64,000 nucleotides of DNA from Cladocopium goreaui (Eukaryota; Sar; Dinophyceae; Suessiales; Symbiodiniaceae). Positions 22,801 to 34,959 of this stretch are shown piece by piece. The notes beneath the pieces are model-generated. The model ran no database searches and had not been told where the DNA came from. It saw only the letters and a program-made list of their open reading frames with translations. Position 1 is the stretch's first letter. Every line of letters begins with the position of its first letter. The DNA lies in contig CAMXCT020003668.1 of NCBI GenBank assembly GCA_947184155.2, forward strand, positions 1,089,001 to 1,153,000, written 5' to 3'. The translations under genes and the position numbers were made by a program.

Positions 22801-24554
22801 AATGGAGGCTTGGTCACTGAGCCATAGGATCCATGGTGCTGCTATATTAATGGCAACATGGATCCCATCAATCTACCCCCTTTAAAAGTTAGCATTAATA
22901 TACCAGCACCATGGATCCTATGGGTTATATATATACGTATACATAATGAATGTTTGTTTTAAGACATAAACGGATTTGTCTGAAAATATGGATGCCCCCC
23001 ATTAAAATGGTAGGTTAAAATAGCTACAATATGTTACAATCATGTTTTCTATTGAAATGCTCAGGGGTACACATCATTTTCCGACCAAGCCAGATTATTT
23101 CTCTCAGTGGCATCAGCCATGTAGCTTGACGATGTGTTTCTTTGATTTCTAGGCGCACCAATCAGCCCAGAATCGTGGGACGGGTTAGCCAAACGACCCA
23201 GGGATGATCTCGGCCCCACTTGCAGAGCGATTTTTGGCTCTGCTAACGTGTTCGTGGGAACGTTGGCGATGCAGACAGTCGCTGTGATGCAAGGTGGAAT
23301 GGTGGTCGAAAGTGGGGTCAGATCCATGGTTTTGACTCGTCAAATCCCCGCCTTTCAAACAGGAGCCCCGAGTCCATTACATGAAAATGACTGCCAAGCC
23401 AAATTTCTTGGCCGCAAATTTCGTAGAAGAGCATAGAAAAACCGTTTATAGCCGACAATATCATTAGTTTACTCAAATGTTGCAACAGTCACTCCACAGT
23501 TTGTTGTGGTAAAAATGTCTGCAATTACATTCATAGTATGTTTATACGCTGTATTCCGTTTTCCTGTTGAATAGCCCTTTGAAACCTCCTTGGCTTTGTG
23601 AATTAGTACGTATGTAAAGAGTTACGCATACAAAACTCTAGGATCAAGATGGAGGATGGTATGACTGTATGACCTCTATCTATCTCTATCTTACATCCCG
23701 ATTGAATGTTCAGATCCATCATGATCCATCTATATGTTCATATCTTCATGATTAATGGGTTAGAATGTTTAGATCCATTCATCTTTTTACATCTCCATGC
23801 TGGTTATAAAATGGGTTAAGCCATGTTCCTATTAATATACCACATCGAAGTCTAGGGAGGGGCTTCTGATTACCCTCCGACAATCAAACATGGCTTACAG
23901 GAAGATCCCAGTTGTGATTTTGCTTTTGAACTCTTGTAATTGGTGTTAATCTGTAAATATAGCTGGTGGTACCATGGTAGGTGCACCCTGAGGGTGGCGG
24001 GTACAAACCTCCATGGCTAATTCGGTTATTGCCATCACATCATCCCATGAAGTCCAATGATCATCCCATTCGAATCTTCAAGTCTGACTTGTTTCATCTT
24101 TTTTCCATGAGCTATAGATATATATATAGGTGATGATGACTATTAGATTATTAGATTATATATACTTGACAAACTATAGATTCTATAGATGTTGATGATA
24201 TTTTTGGAGCTTGTAAAGTATATTAATGGCAACTCATATTCTATAGATCATATGTTGCCATCAACATCAGTCCTTCAGTTATATAGATGTTTCCGCAACT
24301 CATATTCTAAAGTATATATAGATGTTGATGATATATATATATATGTGTATTACACCCTGGCTATTTAACATAGCCATGGAAAATAAGCCATTTATAGATG
24401 AATTATGATGATTTACCTATTAAAAATGATGATTTTCCATGGCTACGTCAGTCATAACCAGAGGGTAGTTGCCATTCAGAGTTCCTTACCCTATGATCCG
24501 AGGTCACCCCCCGACGCCTTTCCCCGGTTGCTGGGGATAGCCCTGGAGGCGCCC
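19884..24554 (+). CDS. unknown protein, multi-exon
   Basis: A phased core is 19884-20032 (end reads PAEVRQLNELARESDRF), 20341-20493 (KAMATSMKDLVGDPLDEFAK, then KFTEEFIELGIRPEIFKSA) and 21084-21178 (MYVRTDIIDGCAVSRLVRLA, then PGESPPVWAG). Further exons with good splice sites but an unproven link are 21880-21966 (DEIQGGQWRGVLGGVFAGEA), 22765-22812 (SAWGPILRPGTHNGGL), 23153-23316 (VFVGTLAMQTVAVMQGGMVV) and 24480-24554 (PYDPRSPPDAFPRLLGIALE). A possible start codon is ATG 19917. The helical, charged second exon suggests a cytosolic protein. The end of exon 23153-23316 loosely recalls the region after the H-loop of ABC transporters, but no Walker motif was found. No family is assigned. Confidence 0.5.
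20187..20295. mobile_element. introner-like element, family A (copy 4, diverged 5' arm)
   Basis: The 3' arm is GGCTATGTTAAATAACCAGA with a small insertion before GGGTA; the 5' arm is degraded. It fills most of the intron 20033-20340 and ends 45 bases before the acceptor. Confidence 0.75.
20635..20723. mobile_element. introner-like element, family E (copy 3)
   Basis: The arms CATATGCTCCATGTATGGTA and ATACCATGCATGGATCATATG face each other in the intron 20494-21083. Confidence 0.65.
22447..22550. mobile_element. introner-like element, family C (copy with both arms)
   Basis: The arms CTAGTTGGTGGTTTGGAACA and AACCACCAACCAG flank the internal ATTGACTTTCATATTTTTCAG block, which looks like a ready-made 3' splice site. 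Confidence 0.8.
22821..22924. mobile_element. introner-like element, family E (copy 4)
   Basis: The arms CCATAGGATCCATGGTGCTG and CAGCACCATGGATCCTATGG are exact inverted repeats. It begins nine bases after the exon 22765-22812. Confidence 0.8.
24351..24467. mobile_element. introner-like element, family A (copy 5)
   Basis: Both arms are present with substitutions (TACACCCTGGCTATTTAACA; ATAACCAGAGGGTA). It ends 12 bases before the exon at 24480. Confidence 0.8.
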
Positions 24555-24611
24555 GTGGGAAGTCGACTGGGAATCTGGAGAAATGCCATGTTCTTTTTTT
24601 TCCGGGTGAAC

Positions 24612-24737
24612 TACCCTCTGGTAAACGTTTACATTACTATGGGAAATCACCATGCTATGAAAATGGGGATTCATCAACTAAATTTCGACTGGGCTATGGC
24701 TTCAATAGGGAAATGTATGTTAAATTACCAGAGGGTA
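24612..24737. mobile_element. introner-like element, family B (copy 2)
   Basis: The arms TACCCTCTGGTAAACGTTTA and TAAATTACCAGAGGGTA flank an interior with GACTGGGCTATGGCTTCAAT, shared with the copy at 17278. Confidence 0.8.
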
Positions 24738-24916
24738 TGGCATAACTATGGTTGACTATGCTGAAAATTCATGATTTGTGGTAGATACAGTATATCTATA
24801 ATGGGAATAATGGAATATCAGAGGATCAATGGAAGAGATATCATGATACTATATCTATAGCATTCTATAGCTCATGGGATATCAATGGGATACCAAAAAA
24901 GGATGGATATGGGATA

Positions 24917-24985
24917 TACCCTCCGGTTTCATCAAAGGTGGCTGGTTGGAAAATTATCGAACGAAGGTTTGCTTTCCGGAGGGTA
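24917..24985. mobile_element. short TIR element, family G
   Basis: TACCCTCCGGTTTC… and …CTTTCCGGAGGGTA form 14-base inverted ends around 40 bases of unique sequence. The outer TACCCTC matches families A and B. Confidence 0.6.
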
Positions 24986-25259
24986 TATATATATGATAGG
25001 CACTTAACATGTAAATGAAGACATTAACGAATGCAGGAACATGCAGGAATGAATAAACATGTGTATTTATATATATATACATGTATATATGTGTATATGT
25101 ATGTGTGTGTGTGTGTTGATTCCATATATGTATTTGTATGCTGTCAAGTTGTCGACTGTCCGACTACTTTCAGAATAGAGAGGCTTATTGTTCATCATGT
25201 AGTTACCATTTGGGGGCCAAGGAATCTTGCAATGTTTTCTGTACTCAGCGTTCGGTCAG

Positions 25260-25317
25260 TTTTCATCATAATGAGCCGAGGGTCCTCACGTTCTGTTGAG
25301 CCGCCGCCGTACTTCAA
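25260..25317 (+). CDS. candidate exon, unknown
   Basis: The acceptor cggtcag and donor gtgaac enclose FIIMSRGSSRSVEPPPYFK. It ends in phase 2 and could join 25430-25519, whose frame runs through ATG 25484. Alternatively it belongs to the end of the preceding gene. Confidence 0.35.
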
Positions 25318-25483
25318 GTGAACCCTGAGTTGCAGCTGGACCAGTGTGACACATTTTGATTTGACTTCAAGAGCCACATTTTTGCCATTTGGACTTGGAC
25401 ATTCTTGTCTTTTCGGTTTCTTTCTTTTGGGAAGGGACCTGGTGAACTTCTTCCGCCAGCGTGTCCATCGCCGCGTGAGAGCC

Positions 25484-28400
25484 ATGTTCTGCTGCTGCGC
25501 TGAACCACCAGCAGCTGAGGTGGTTGGGGAAGTGACACCTGGCATGGATGGTTTATGGCTCTGGTTTGAACATGATAACACATACAGGCTCGCACGGGCA
25601 TTTTGAACATACATGTATCATATATTATCATATTGTATAGTAACGTAACGTATAATTATGCATAAATTATGTCTATTTGTATGGCTATATATATATATAT
25701 GTATATCTAGAGTGAAGAGAGGCTTCTCAAGCTTCTAAGAACTATGAACACCAAACATGGTAAGGAGAGCACACTCATGTTGACATCCCTGTCACGTCCT
25801 GGGGTGTGCCGGGGGCAGCGTCGATCGACATAGCTTGATCAGACATAGCTCCAAGAGTTCGGATCACACACAAAAAATACACACATGTCATTTTATGTCT
25901 CATATATGTGCATACACTCGTCTAATCAGTCTAATATTTAAAAGACATCATAAGAATCAAACATCCCCAGATACACATTGTACTTCATTGTACAATATAT
26001 ACTTAGAACATCTTAGAAACAACCACAGCATTGTACATTGCAATACCCTTCCCCCATCCCATCCCAGGGTCGCATCATGCCATCCCCAGGAAGCTGCGTG
26101 ACCCGGGCCACGAGGAAACCTTTCATGAGGGCGGCTTCGTGAAGACGGAGCGAGCCTCGCAGCCCGAGGCCTGGGAACGGGCCAATTCTGTACCAATAGA
26201 AACATGGGTTAACATACATACACAATACATACACAATACATACACAATACATACACATACATATGTGCACATATATGCACATATATGCACATATATACAT
26301 GTACACATACATATACACATACATATACACACACATATATTATATATAGTCATATGTATATATATATATGAACATTTATATATATATATATACAAACATA
26401 TATTATTCACACATATATATATACACTTATAACTAAGCCGAAAAAGAGGACATCAACAGATGTCATGGGATATATGACCAAACTTGATGTAGTTGGGTTG
26501 TGTCTGAAAATAGGGAATCTACCCTGAATTTACGGCAGTTGGAAAAACGTATGATTAAACATTAAATTTTTGAGGAGCCCATTTTTGCAGTCAAACCCCA
26601 GTAGGTGTGTCATGGTGTGCCTTTAAATTGGGGCTCCCCCAAAAACCTAAAAGCGGAAAATTTAATTTTTTCGACTCGAGGACCTAGAGCCGTCGCAAGA
26701 GACATCGACTTTTGCTGCTTGGGCCGATTTGGGCATGGCATTGGAGAATGGGCCGAATATCTCAAGTTTTGAGTAGCAAACCTTGAAGTGAACTATCCAT
26801 TCTGCGGGGTGAATAATGACAATCATCGTGACCCAATTGCCAATACCATCCAATACCCATTCGACAAAACATGTTTTTCCAATAGATTTCTGCTTTGAGA
26901 ACTACTTCTGTGATTAAACTTAAGCTTCTTCGACCAGTTTTCCCAACCCAGTAGTTCCCACGACATCCACCAATGTGTTGTTTTTTTGTCAGCATGAAGC
27001 CAAGAACGGACCCACTAATACAAAAAAACAATTCCTGGGCCCTTTGTGATCACATTCACGGGTCGAAACCCAGAGATGTTGATGCATGTTGTAAGATTTG
27101 GTCTTGGTTTAGAGTTGCAGTTTTTGGGTACTTGAGGATGGTCACCAACTACCTAGCCATTTCACATGCATCGTAGCCCCCAAAGAGATCGAAGAAACAA
27201 ATACCATTAGTTCAACAGTTCAGTGGGGTTCATAGTTTAGTAGGATTCATCATTTACCACTAGGTTAGTAATTGACCATAATTAACCACTACTTTTCATA
27301 TTTTCTGGGGGTGGTCTATATTTGGTCTTGACCAGACTCAGGAAGTGAAAGTAAACGGCGCCCATGGCATTCAGATCGATGGCTCAGACCCTGAGTGCAC
27401 AATAGTCAGGACAGCAAAGGGCCTGTTGGTGCAGGACATATTGAAGGGGCAATGGCGGCAATGGACATTTCAAGAGGGGGGTTTTACCCAACACACACAC
27501 ATACATAGGTATATATATATATTTGTACATAGTTACAGGTAATTATCATATTAAATTAACATAATATATACTTGTATATGTATTTGCAGCGAGCGAGGGA
27601 ACTTGCTTTGATGTAGTAACAACTGTGATTTAAGAAGCGAGTAAACAAACTTACCTAATTTACCTAATATTTTCTAGTTTTTGAGGGTCTCAAGCAGCCC
27701 TTCTTAGTGGTTAAGAGTCGACAAGCCCGCGGATAAGGAACCCCGTCAAAAGAGGGCTGATGTCTTGAGAGAAAATGATTCACGATGTGGGTTGCTTCTA
27801 CCTAATTTCATGTTCATTGCAAGTGATTCGCAGCATGGGGTGATTGTTTTCAGTACTTGCGACTGAAGAGATAGCTGGGCCGCTGGGCCCACCGTGCTGA
27901 CACAATTGCAGAAAAAACTGTGCATGGAAGGCATCCTGAATCCTGCACCGTTGGTAAATGGTTTATCCATGTTTATCCTATTATAATACCATTATTTACC
28001 ATGTTTCATAGTTGCCACTAGTTACTTCCCAACAGGTGCAGGACTTTGTTCATCCACAGTATGTTGGAGAGTCGTGGTTGTCAGTATTTCTCCAAGAACC
28101 TGAAAAAGAGTATGTCTCTCGATGGAGGTTTCCTAAAATGGGGGTAGCCCTAAATCATCAAGAGACATACTCTTCCATCATCCAATTTTTCATGGAATCC
28201 CATCATCAAATCCCATTTGCTGGAAAATCTTGATGGAGGTTTCCCTAAATCATCCATTTTCATTGGATTTTCCAGCAAATAAGCCATCCAGCTATAGGGG
28301 ATCCATCATTTTGCCGGGATCCGGCCAGGAAAGTGAATGAGGATGGCATGGTTGCGAAATGGAACACCTCCGCTCCGGAGAACAAGATCGTGAAGGATCC

Positions 28401-31400
28401 AGTATAAATTAACCATGGAATACCAGGTGATGATTGATGATCTTTTCCTGGAGGATATTGCGTCATTCTCATTCTTGCTTTTGATTGTTAAATTGTACCC
28501 ATGACTCGTTTTGTGGATTAAAACCGAACCTCCCATTTCTTGTATAGGTCCAATCGTATTATTTGGTGCAAATATCCCAGAAGTCCCGATTTTGGGTGAA
28601 TCTGTCAGTTGAGTTGCATCGCACAAAAGCCCAGCGAAAGGGTTGCTTCTGCAGCTTGTCTCTATCATTAGCCATGGCTATCCTTACCAATCTTACATAA
28701 TCTTACCATATCTTGATGAGGGAGTTATATAGATGATCTCATCGTAAAAAAAGGCGGTTTTTCAGTGAACCTATGATGGATCACCGAGTTTTCCAACATC
28801 TCCCAGTTTCCGTTGGTGGATCCGTTGCGGGGGATCCCGTTGGGCCGGTCCCAACCCCAACGGTGCGTCAGGAGGGCGACCGAGTGTTGGAGGTGAATGG
28901 CACCCAGGGCTCGAGCATCGAGATGGCCAAGATCTTACGCCAGGCACCTTTTATCAAAACGCTTCGTGGATCCTTTCTTTGGTGAACAAAGAGCGAAAAT
29001 CTGCCATATTTGATAGATCCACCTTGACTTTTTTGATGCCTATTTTATTTTTAATACCTATGTTAAATTATTGTTAGATTATCAGAGGGTAGAGTTTGGG
29101 CTAACCCACTGATAACATATAATGAACCATCCCAGTATCACCAGAAATGGGTAGCGTAAACCCTTCAAAATTGGAGGTTCAGTATTTATTCGGCCACATT
29201 GGGTTTACCACAAGAATATATAATTAGCCCCATATCAAATATATGAACTAACATATATGAACATTAAGACACATAATCTAAACTCTGACGGATTTTCTAT
29301 TGCTATGCATGTATGAAGTGCCTGCTGGACATTTATGTGCTAATCCCTGGGGCCCAAAGTTCGCAACTTCTGTATCCAAGATAGACTGAAAATTGCAAGA
29401 CAAGTGGAATCTGGGCATGGCCCACATTGGCCCACCATTAATATTTCTTGAAAGATTTGAAAGTTGGCTACTTGGAGTAGGACAGTAAGTCATCAGTAAA
29501 TCATCAGCTGGGGCCACCTTCAACTGCTGAATTCCCAATGCCGCCAGGAGGGGCCTTTCACCCTGCTGCTGCAGAAGCCCCAAGAGAAGGCGACTCAGAG
29601 CAAAGAAATGTGTGTGTATAAACATGTTTGTATATCTATATAATTCTATATATACATATGACATATGGGTATGGGTCAATACCTATTAATACCATTTTTA
29701 GTGGGATGAACATCCATTTACCAGCTATTTTGATGTTCACCAGGGGTACAAGGTTTTGACACACTGCCATATAATAGATTCAGCATTTGGACACACACAC
29801 ACAGATGTATATTTATATGCATATACGTGTATAATACATACATACACACATATATATAATATACACATATACACATATGAATACATATGCGCTTACATAT
29901 GCCTGTTCATGCATTTGTATACATCATATACTACTGGTGCTTGCCCTAAAGATCGGGGCGGAAGCATGGCATAAAGATGCACACGTCCTGCTGAGCAACT
30001 TACCTTCTGGTAATTGAACATAGCTATATGAAAACACCATTTGAAATACTAGTAGGTCAATCATATATAAATTGGCCAGTTCCAATAGCTATGTTAAATT
30101 ACATTAAATTACCTGATTGTACAAAAAGCATAGAATTTTACCTAGGCCCCCAATGGGGCCCATCATTGGGGTTCCTTATAAATGAATATAGATTATAGTC
30201 ATAGCAATATGATTTACCAGCAGTCCAGGGATTGCTTTCAGGCGGACGCTTGGTTGTGGTGGCCGTTGTCGTTGTCGTTGTCGTTGTCGTTGCTGTTGTT
30301 GTTGTTGTTGTGGTTGTGTTTGCTTTTGTTTGACTGAGGTTGTCGCGCTACGTCGTCCGGGTGAGCTTGGTGTGGTGCTGAACTATCAAAAAGCTGGGGC
30401 CAACGTGCCTTGGACATGGATTTTAGGGATGGCAAGCCGCCACAAAATGTTAATGGATGTTAAGCAGTTCTGAGGCCCAGCCATGTAGAAATGTGGGGGA
30501 TGGCAGTACAGCTGCCAATTTACCCCCAAAGGTATACCCAAATCGGCTAATATCATCAATCAAAAAGTCAATTTAATGAACAATTTATATCACCAACTGG
30601 CCAAGCATATACGTTATCTTACTATCTTACTATAAAAAATAGGTGCGAATTGAGCCATGAAGAATATCCACTATCCCCTCTTATTGTACTAGTTGGTTGA
30701 TAGATTTCCCTACTGTGGATTAGTTCATAATCCAAAAGAATCCCAATTAAACCAGGTAGCAGTAGCAGAGCAGTAACAGTAGCAGCAGTAGTAGTAGCAG
30801 TAGCAGTAGCAGCAGTGGTAGTAGCAGTAGCAGTAGCAGTAGCAGCAGCAGCGGCAGTAGGAGTAGTAGTAGTAGCAGCAGCAGTAGCAGTAGCAGTAGC
30901 AGCAGTAGTAGCAGCAGCAGCAGCAGTAGTAGGAGTAGTAGTAGTAGCAGTAGCAGTAGCAGTAGCAGCAGCAGCGGCAGTAGGAGTCGTAGTAGTAGTA
31001 GCAGCAGCAGCAGCAGCAGTAGCAGTAGCAGTAGCAGCAGCAGCGGCAGTAGGAGTAGTAGTAGTAGCAGCAGCAGTAGCAGTAGCAGCAGTAGTAGTAG
31101 CAGCAGCAGCAGTAGTAGTAGTAGCAGTAGCAGTAGCAGCAGCAGCGGCAGTAGGAGTAGTAGTAGTAGCAGCAGCAGCAGTAGCAGTAGCAGCAGTAGT
31201 AGTAGCAGCAGCAGCAGTAGTAGTAGTAGTTGTCGTCGTCGTATTGCTAGTACAAGTACTAGTAGTACTGCGTTAAACCAAGTAGTATAAGTAGAAGTTA
31301 ATAAACTTCAATAAACCCATGAAAAGCCTATATTCCCCATCAGCGAGAGGGTCGTAACTTCATGGCAGGCCCAAGGCTCCATCTCTCCGTGGATCGTCTC

Positions 31401-34400
31401 TTGGAAAATTCAGCGGAAAAAATGGATGTTCAATGGGATTTTCATGGGATTTAACTGAGATTATATATATATATATACACATGACTGATGGTATCTAAGT
31501 GGGCTATCTTAGTGGGATGAGAAAAATGAGCGGGATGAAAAATATAACTGTATGTTGAGGAAAATGTGATTTGGATGGGATTTTTTGTGGCAAAGCGTGA
31601 CAGTGGGCTATGATAAATCATCCTAAATATGGGTAGACCCAATAATAAACCTCTAATTACTTTTTTGTGTTGTTGGGGGGCTTTACCATATTAATGGGAT
31701 GTAAATGGGATCTTAAATGGGGTCGTATATGGGATATGTTGATGATAATGGGGAAACCAACATAAACCAGGCAATATTAAGAACTCAATGGATTGGTGTA
31801 AGGGAAAAATCACCATCTCAAACAATGGTTTCTACCATCAAAAATCAAGCAGATGGGAGTATCAGCTCTCCCTATGGATCCAAACACTGTCTGAGAAAGT
31901 ACTTAACCCATCTTAACCCCCTAAATCATAGCCCAGTCGTACTTCCTGAGAAGGTACGGCTGGATCCATAGGTCTAATTACCATCTGGTTATTTAACATA
32001 GCCATGGAAAATCACCATTTTAATAGGTAAACCATCTATAGATGGGCCATTTTCCATGGCTATGTTAAATAACCAGAGGGTATATCCGCATGAAATGATG
32101 ATATCCCCATGGCCCCATCGGCCGAGGCCAAGATCAATGGTGGACTGCTCGGTAGCTGGAACATCCAGAATCCCGAAGAGGCGAGTGAATTTGCCGACAT
32201 AAAATCATGGATGAATTTGGTGAACAACATGTCAATATGGAAACTGGAAATATGTTATGAAAAAAAAACAGTTATATATCTTGACCAAAATCTTGGACAT
32301 ATCTACCTTGGATGCATTTGGTGAACATATTAACTTCTGATATGGTTCTGATCCTTTAAACATGTTTAAAGTTTAAAGACACATGTTGTTTTTCCGGAAG
32401 AAATTGAAGGTCTCGTGATAAGCATGCAGCTGAGGGTATAGTATAGTGGGCAATTCCACGGACGGCCTTCCTGAAACTGTGCCGTAGTCGTCTTTGAAAA
32501 AGTTTGAAGAAAACAAAAGCCCTTTGCAGATACATAAATGCATTCTTGAGAGCTCAAAAAAGCAGTAATTACACTATAGTACCACTATCAAAACCGTTTT
32601 GTCATTTCAGCAATGACTTTACCATAGTTAAAGATAAACAAGATGATCATGGTCTATGATAGTGCTATTCAATATTGATGCAAACCTGAACTCATTAAAT
32701 CACACCTCAAATACTTCCTAAGAAGGCATGGTTTCAAAGATTTTCAAAGGGTTTATTATCATTACATTACATGTAGCCACCCCCACAAGATGCAGAGAAG
32801 GTTAAATTTACTAGCATCTGACTAGGATTTGACCAACTTATCTGTTGTTAGGTCGCTAAAAGCATTTATAAGATCGACCATTTCTTACTCAATATGGGGA
32901 TCATTCTGAGGATTATATACATGTTATTATTGTCATTATCACTCCATAGGGATTGTAACATTACTATGATTCATAGGGATTTATAAAACGGGATGATACA
33001 TCATTACTATTACATTACTATAAATATTTTAGTTTTATCCATAGGGAATTGCTCTTATTTCATATTAGTGTATATGTTTTTCCCCTATTTAATGTACTGT
33101 AATATGCAATGCTTAAGTATTTCCCCACCTGCCAGGTGAGGGTTGTTAGATTTTATCTAAGTTGCCTGGTCCTCCTCCTCCTCCTCCTGCCGCCTCCTCC
33201 TCCTCTCCTCCTCCTCTCGTTGTCCTCCTCCTCTCGTTGTCCTCCTCGTCCTCCTGCTCAACTGCGACTCGCGATCCACAGTGTTCGCTGTCGGCCCTCA
33301 ACCACGACCATCCACGCCCAGTGTTCCCTGCCGGACCTCAACCACGACCATCCACGCCCAGTGTTCCCTGCCGGACCTCAACCACGACCATCCCCGCCCA
33401 GTGTGTTCCCTGCCGGACGTCAACCGCGAGTATCCCCGCCCAGTGTTCCCTGCCGGACCTCAACCACGACCATCCACGCCCAGTGTTCCCTGCCGGACCT
33501 CAACCGCGAGTATCCACGCCAAAAGATATGCCACATAGAGTGCCAGAAGATGTGCCAGATAGAATGTTAGAAGATATGCCAGATAGAATGCCAGAAGGTA
33601 TGCCAGATAGAATGCCAGATAGAATGTCAGCTAGAATGCAAGAAGATATGCCAGATAAAGTGCCAGAATGTTTGCCAGATAGAATGCCAGCAGATTTGCC
33701 AGATAATATGCCAGAAGATATGCTAGATAGAATGCCAGATGGAATGCCACGAGATTTGCCAGATAATATGCCAGAAGATATGCCAGATAGAATGCCAGAT
33801 GGAATGCCAGAAGATATGCCAGAACATATGCCAGAAGATATGCCAGAAGATATGCCAGAACATCTGCCAGAAGATATGCCAGACCATCTGCCAGAAGATA
33901 TGCCAGGTAGAATGCCAGAAGATATGCCAGATAGAATGCCAGATCGAATGCCAGAAAATATGTCAGATAGAATGCCAGAAGATTTGCCAGTAACAAAATG
34001 TATAAATGTCATGGTGGGGATCACACGAAGTAAAGTAATTTTTTAATACAGGTTTATGCTATTTATTACTATGATCACATTAAGAAATATGATGCTGGTC
34101 AATATCCTATCACTACGTATTTACTCTGTATCCTACTAAATGCATCTATAAAATCTACAAAGTCGCAATTGAATCCATTTTCATCTATGATAGTTATAAT
34201 CTTTTAATCATCCATCTATAGTAGATCATATCGATTCTATAGTATAAAGATTAAGATCATCATCTCTGGATTAAGATCATCATCTCTGGATGATTTTCAT
34301 CAGACATCTGGAAAAAAATCATCCGCCAGGCCGTGTCTGTTCACGATCGCATCCGCGCGGTGAATGGCATCAGCGGAACTCCCGAGGAGATCATGGCAGC

Positions 34401-34422
34401 GATTCGAGACTCCAAGGACCTG
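25484..34422 (+). CDS. PDZ-like scaffold protein with cysteine-rich N-terminus
   Basis: The proposed start MFCCCAEPPAAE (25484-25519) resembles the CCC-type N-termini that I associate with dinoflagellate PDZ-like proteins. The cysteines might be lipidated. Later exons: 25711-25759 (SEERLLKLLRTMNTKH), 26090-26189 (GHEETFHEGGFVKTERASQ), then one PDZ-like domain over 27342-27409, 28329-28395, 28872-28943 and 29548-29609. That domain reads VKVNGAHGIQIDGSDPECT, NEDGMVAKWNTSAPENKIVK, EGDRVLEVNGTQGSSIEMAK and EGPFTLLLQKPQEK. A second, partial domain spans 32127-32180 (INGGLLGSWNIQNPEE) and 34330-34422 (AVSVHDRIRAVNGISGTPEE). The domain-internal junctions are in phase but need GA donors (after 27409 and 28395) and GC donors (after 28943 and 32180). 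The GDR-x-VNG core marks a peptide-binding scaffold role. Whether both domains belong to one gene is inferred from order and strand. Confidence 0.7.
26216..26430. repeat. CA/TA-rich microsatellite
   Basis: ACACAATACAT and ACATATATGC units, then long AT runs, lie in the intron after the exon ending at 26189. Similar tracts occur at 10095-10250, 25070-25130, 27480-27580, 29780-29900 and 49340-49410. Confidence 0.8.
28109..28280. repeat. two adjacent fold-back repeats
   Basis: AAGAGTATGTCTCT pairs with AGAGACATACTCTT (28109-28175), and ATTTGCTGGAAAATC pairs with GATTTTCCAGCAAAT (about 28213-28280). Both contain the phrase GATGGAGGTTTCC, so they may be copies of one element. They lie in the intron before the PDZ exon at 28329. 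Confidence 0.65.
29665..29770. mobile_element. introner-like element, family D (copy 1)
   Basis: ATGGGTATGGGTCAATACCT… and …GGTTTTGAC face each other, with the interior TTTAGTGGGATGAACATCCA shared with 61375-61478. It follows the PDZ exon ending at 29609. Confidence 0.75.
30008..30116. mobile_element. decayed introner-like element (family A/B hybrid)
   Basis: TACCTTCTGGTAATTGAACA begins it, and AATAGCTATGTTAAATTACA lies near the end. The interior is diverged. Confidence 0.45.
30757..31268. repeat. (AGC/AGT)n trinucleotide array, about 510 bp
   Basis: Mixed AGC, AGT, AGG and CGG triplets with an internal higher-order pattern (AGCAGCAGCGGCAGTAGGAG recurs about four times). The Ala/Val ORF at 30815-31276 is a by-product of the repeat. 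Confidence 0.95.
31871..31972. mobile_element. TIR element, family I (single copy seen)
   Basis: CCTATGGATCCAAACACTGT… pairs with …GGCTGGATCCATAGG, and CTGAGAAAGTACTT pairs with GTACTTCCTGAGAAG in part. Length about 100 bp, like the other families. Confidence 0.55.
31979..32082. mobile_element. introner-like element, family A (copy 6)
   Basis: Complete with both arms. It ends 44 bases before the second PDZ-like domain exon (32127). Confidence 0.85.
33162..34046 (+). repeat. long repetitive ORF in a PDZ-gene intron
   Basis: A 294-codon open frame is made of three blocks. The first is a Pro/Leu/Ser-rich CTC tract (to 33260). The second has about five copies of a 42-45-bp unit (CAACCACGACCATCCACGCC…). 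The third is a 15/30-bp array reading MPEDMPDRMPEDMPD. All three frames and the minus strand are largely open, typical of tandem repeats. It lies in the intron between the PDZ exons 32180 and 34330, which join in phase without it. I treat it as repeat; an alternative exon or a low-complexity secreted-type protein cannot be excluded. Confidence 0.6.
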
Positions 34423-34537
34423 GCCCCTCGGAGGGACGCATGGGACGGGGGTGAGGAACGACCCTGCCGTGGGCCATTGATGTTTCCAAGTGTGTTTTAA
34501 TGGGAAAACCATAGGAAAACCATGGGAAAATGGAGGT

Positions 34538-34652
34538 TTGCCCTCTGGTAAACATACAAAAAGCTATTGAAAATGGCCATTGAAATTTCGTTGATTTCCC
34601 CATATGCTAATGGCGATTTTTCCATAGTTATGTCAACGTCTTCCAGAGGGTA
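34538..34652. mobile_element. introner-like element, family B (copy 3)
   Basis: GCCCTCTGGTAAACATAC… and …CTTCCAGAGGGTA are the ends, with the family B interior (AATGGCCATTGAAATTTCG…CCATAGTTATGT). Confidence 0.75.
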
Positions 34653-34959
34653 CCAGTAAATTCACATGACGACCCTGCTATGGAAAGGGGGGTTGGAAAT
34701 TGGTTGGTTTCCACTAAGAAATGGGCTATGTTCAGGGTCGAAGTGTGAATTTATCAGAGGGTGACTATATTGTAACTATAATGAATGGATTCTAAGCCAG
34801 TTACTCACATTTACTGGTTGGCAACTGAATCATGGAAACAAATATCAAATAACCCAGTTACTAACCACTTAACTAATCCTAGAGACCATCTATGTGTTGT
34901 GCTGTGCCCTGTGGTGCTGTATTTCGCCTGTGACATTGGTTAGACATGGTGAGGGCTGA

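Noticed and set aside
30815-31276. 153-codon Ala/Val ORF
   Set aside because: Produced by the AGC/AGT triplet array; no splice context.
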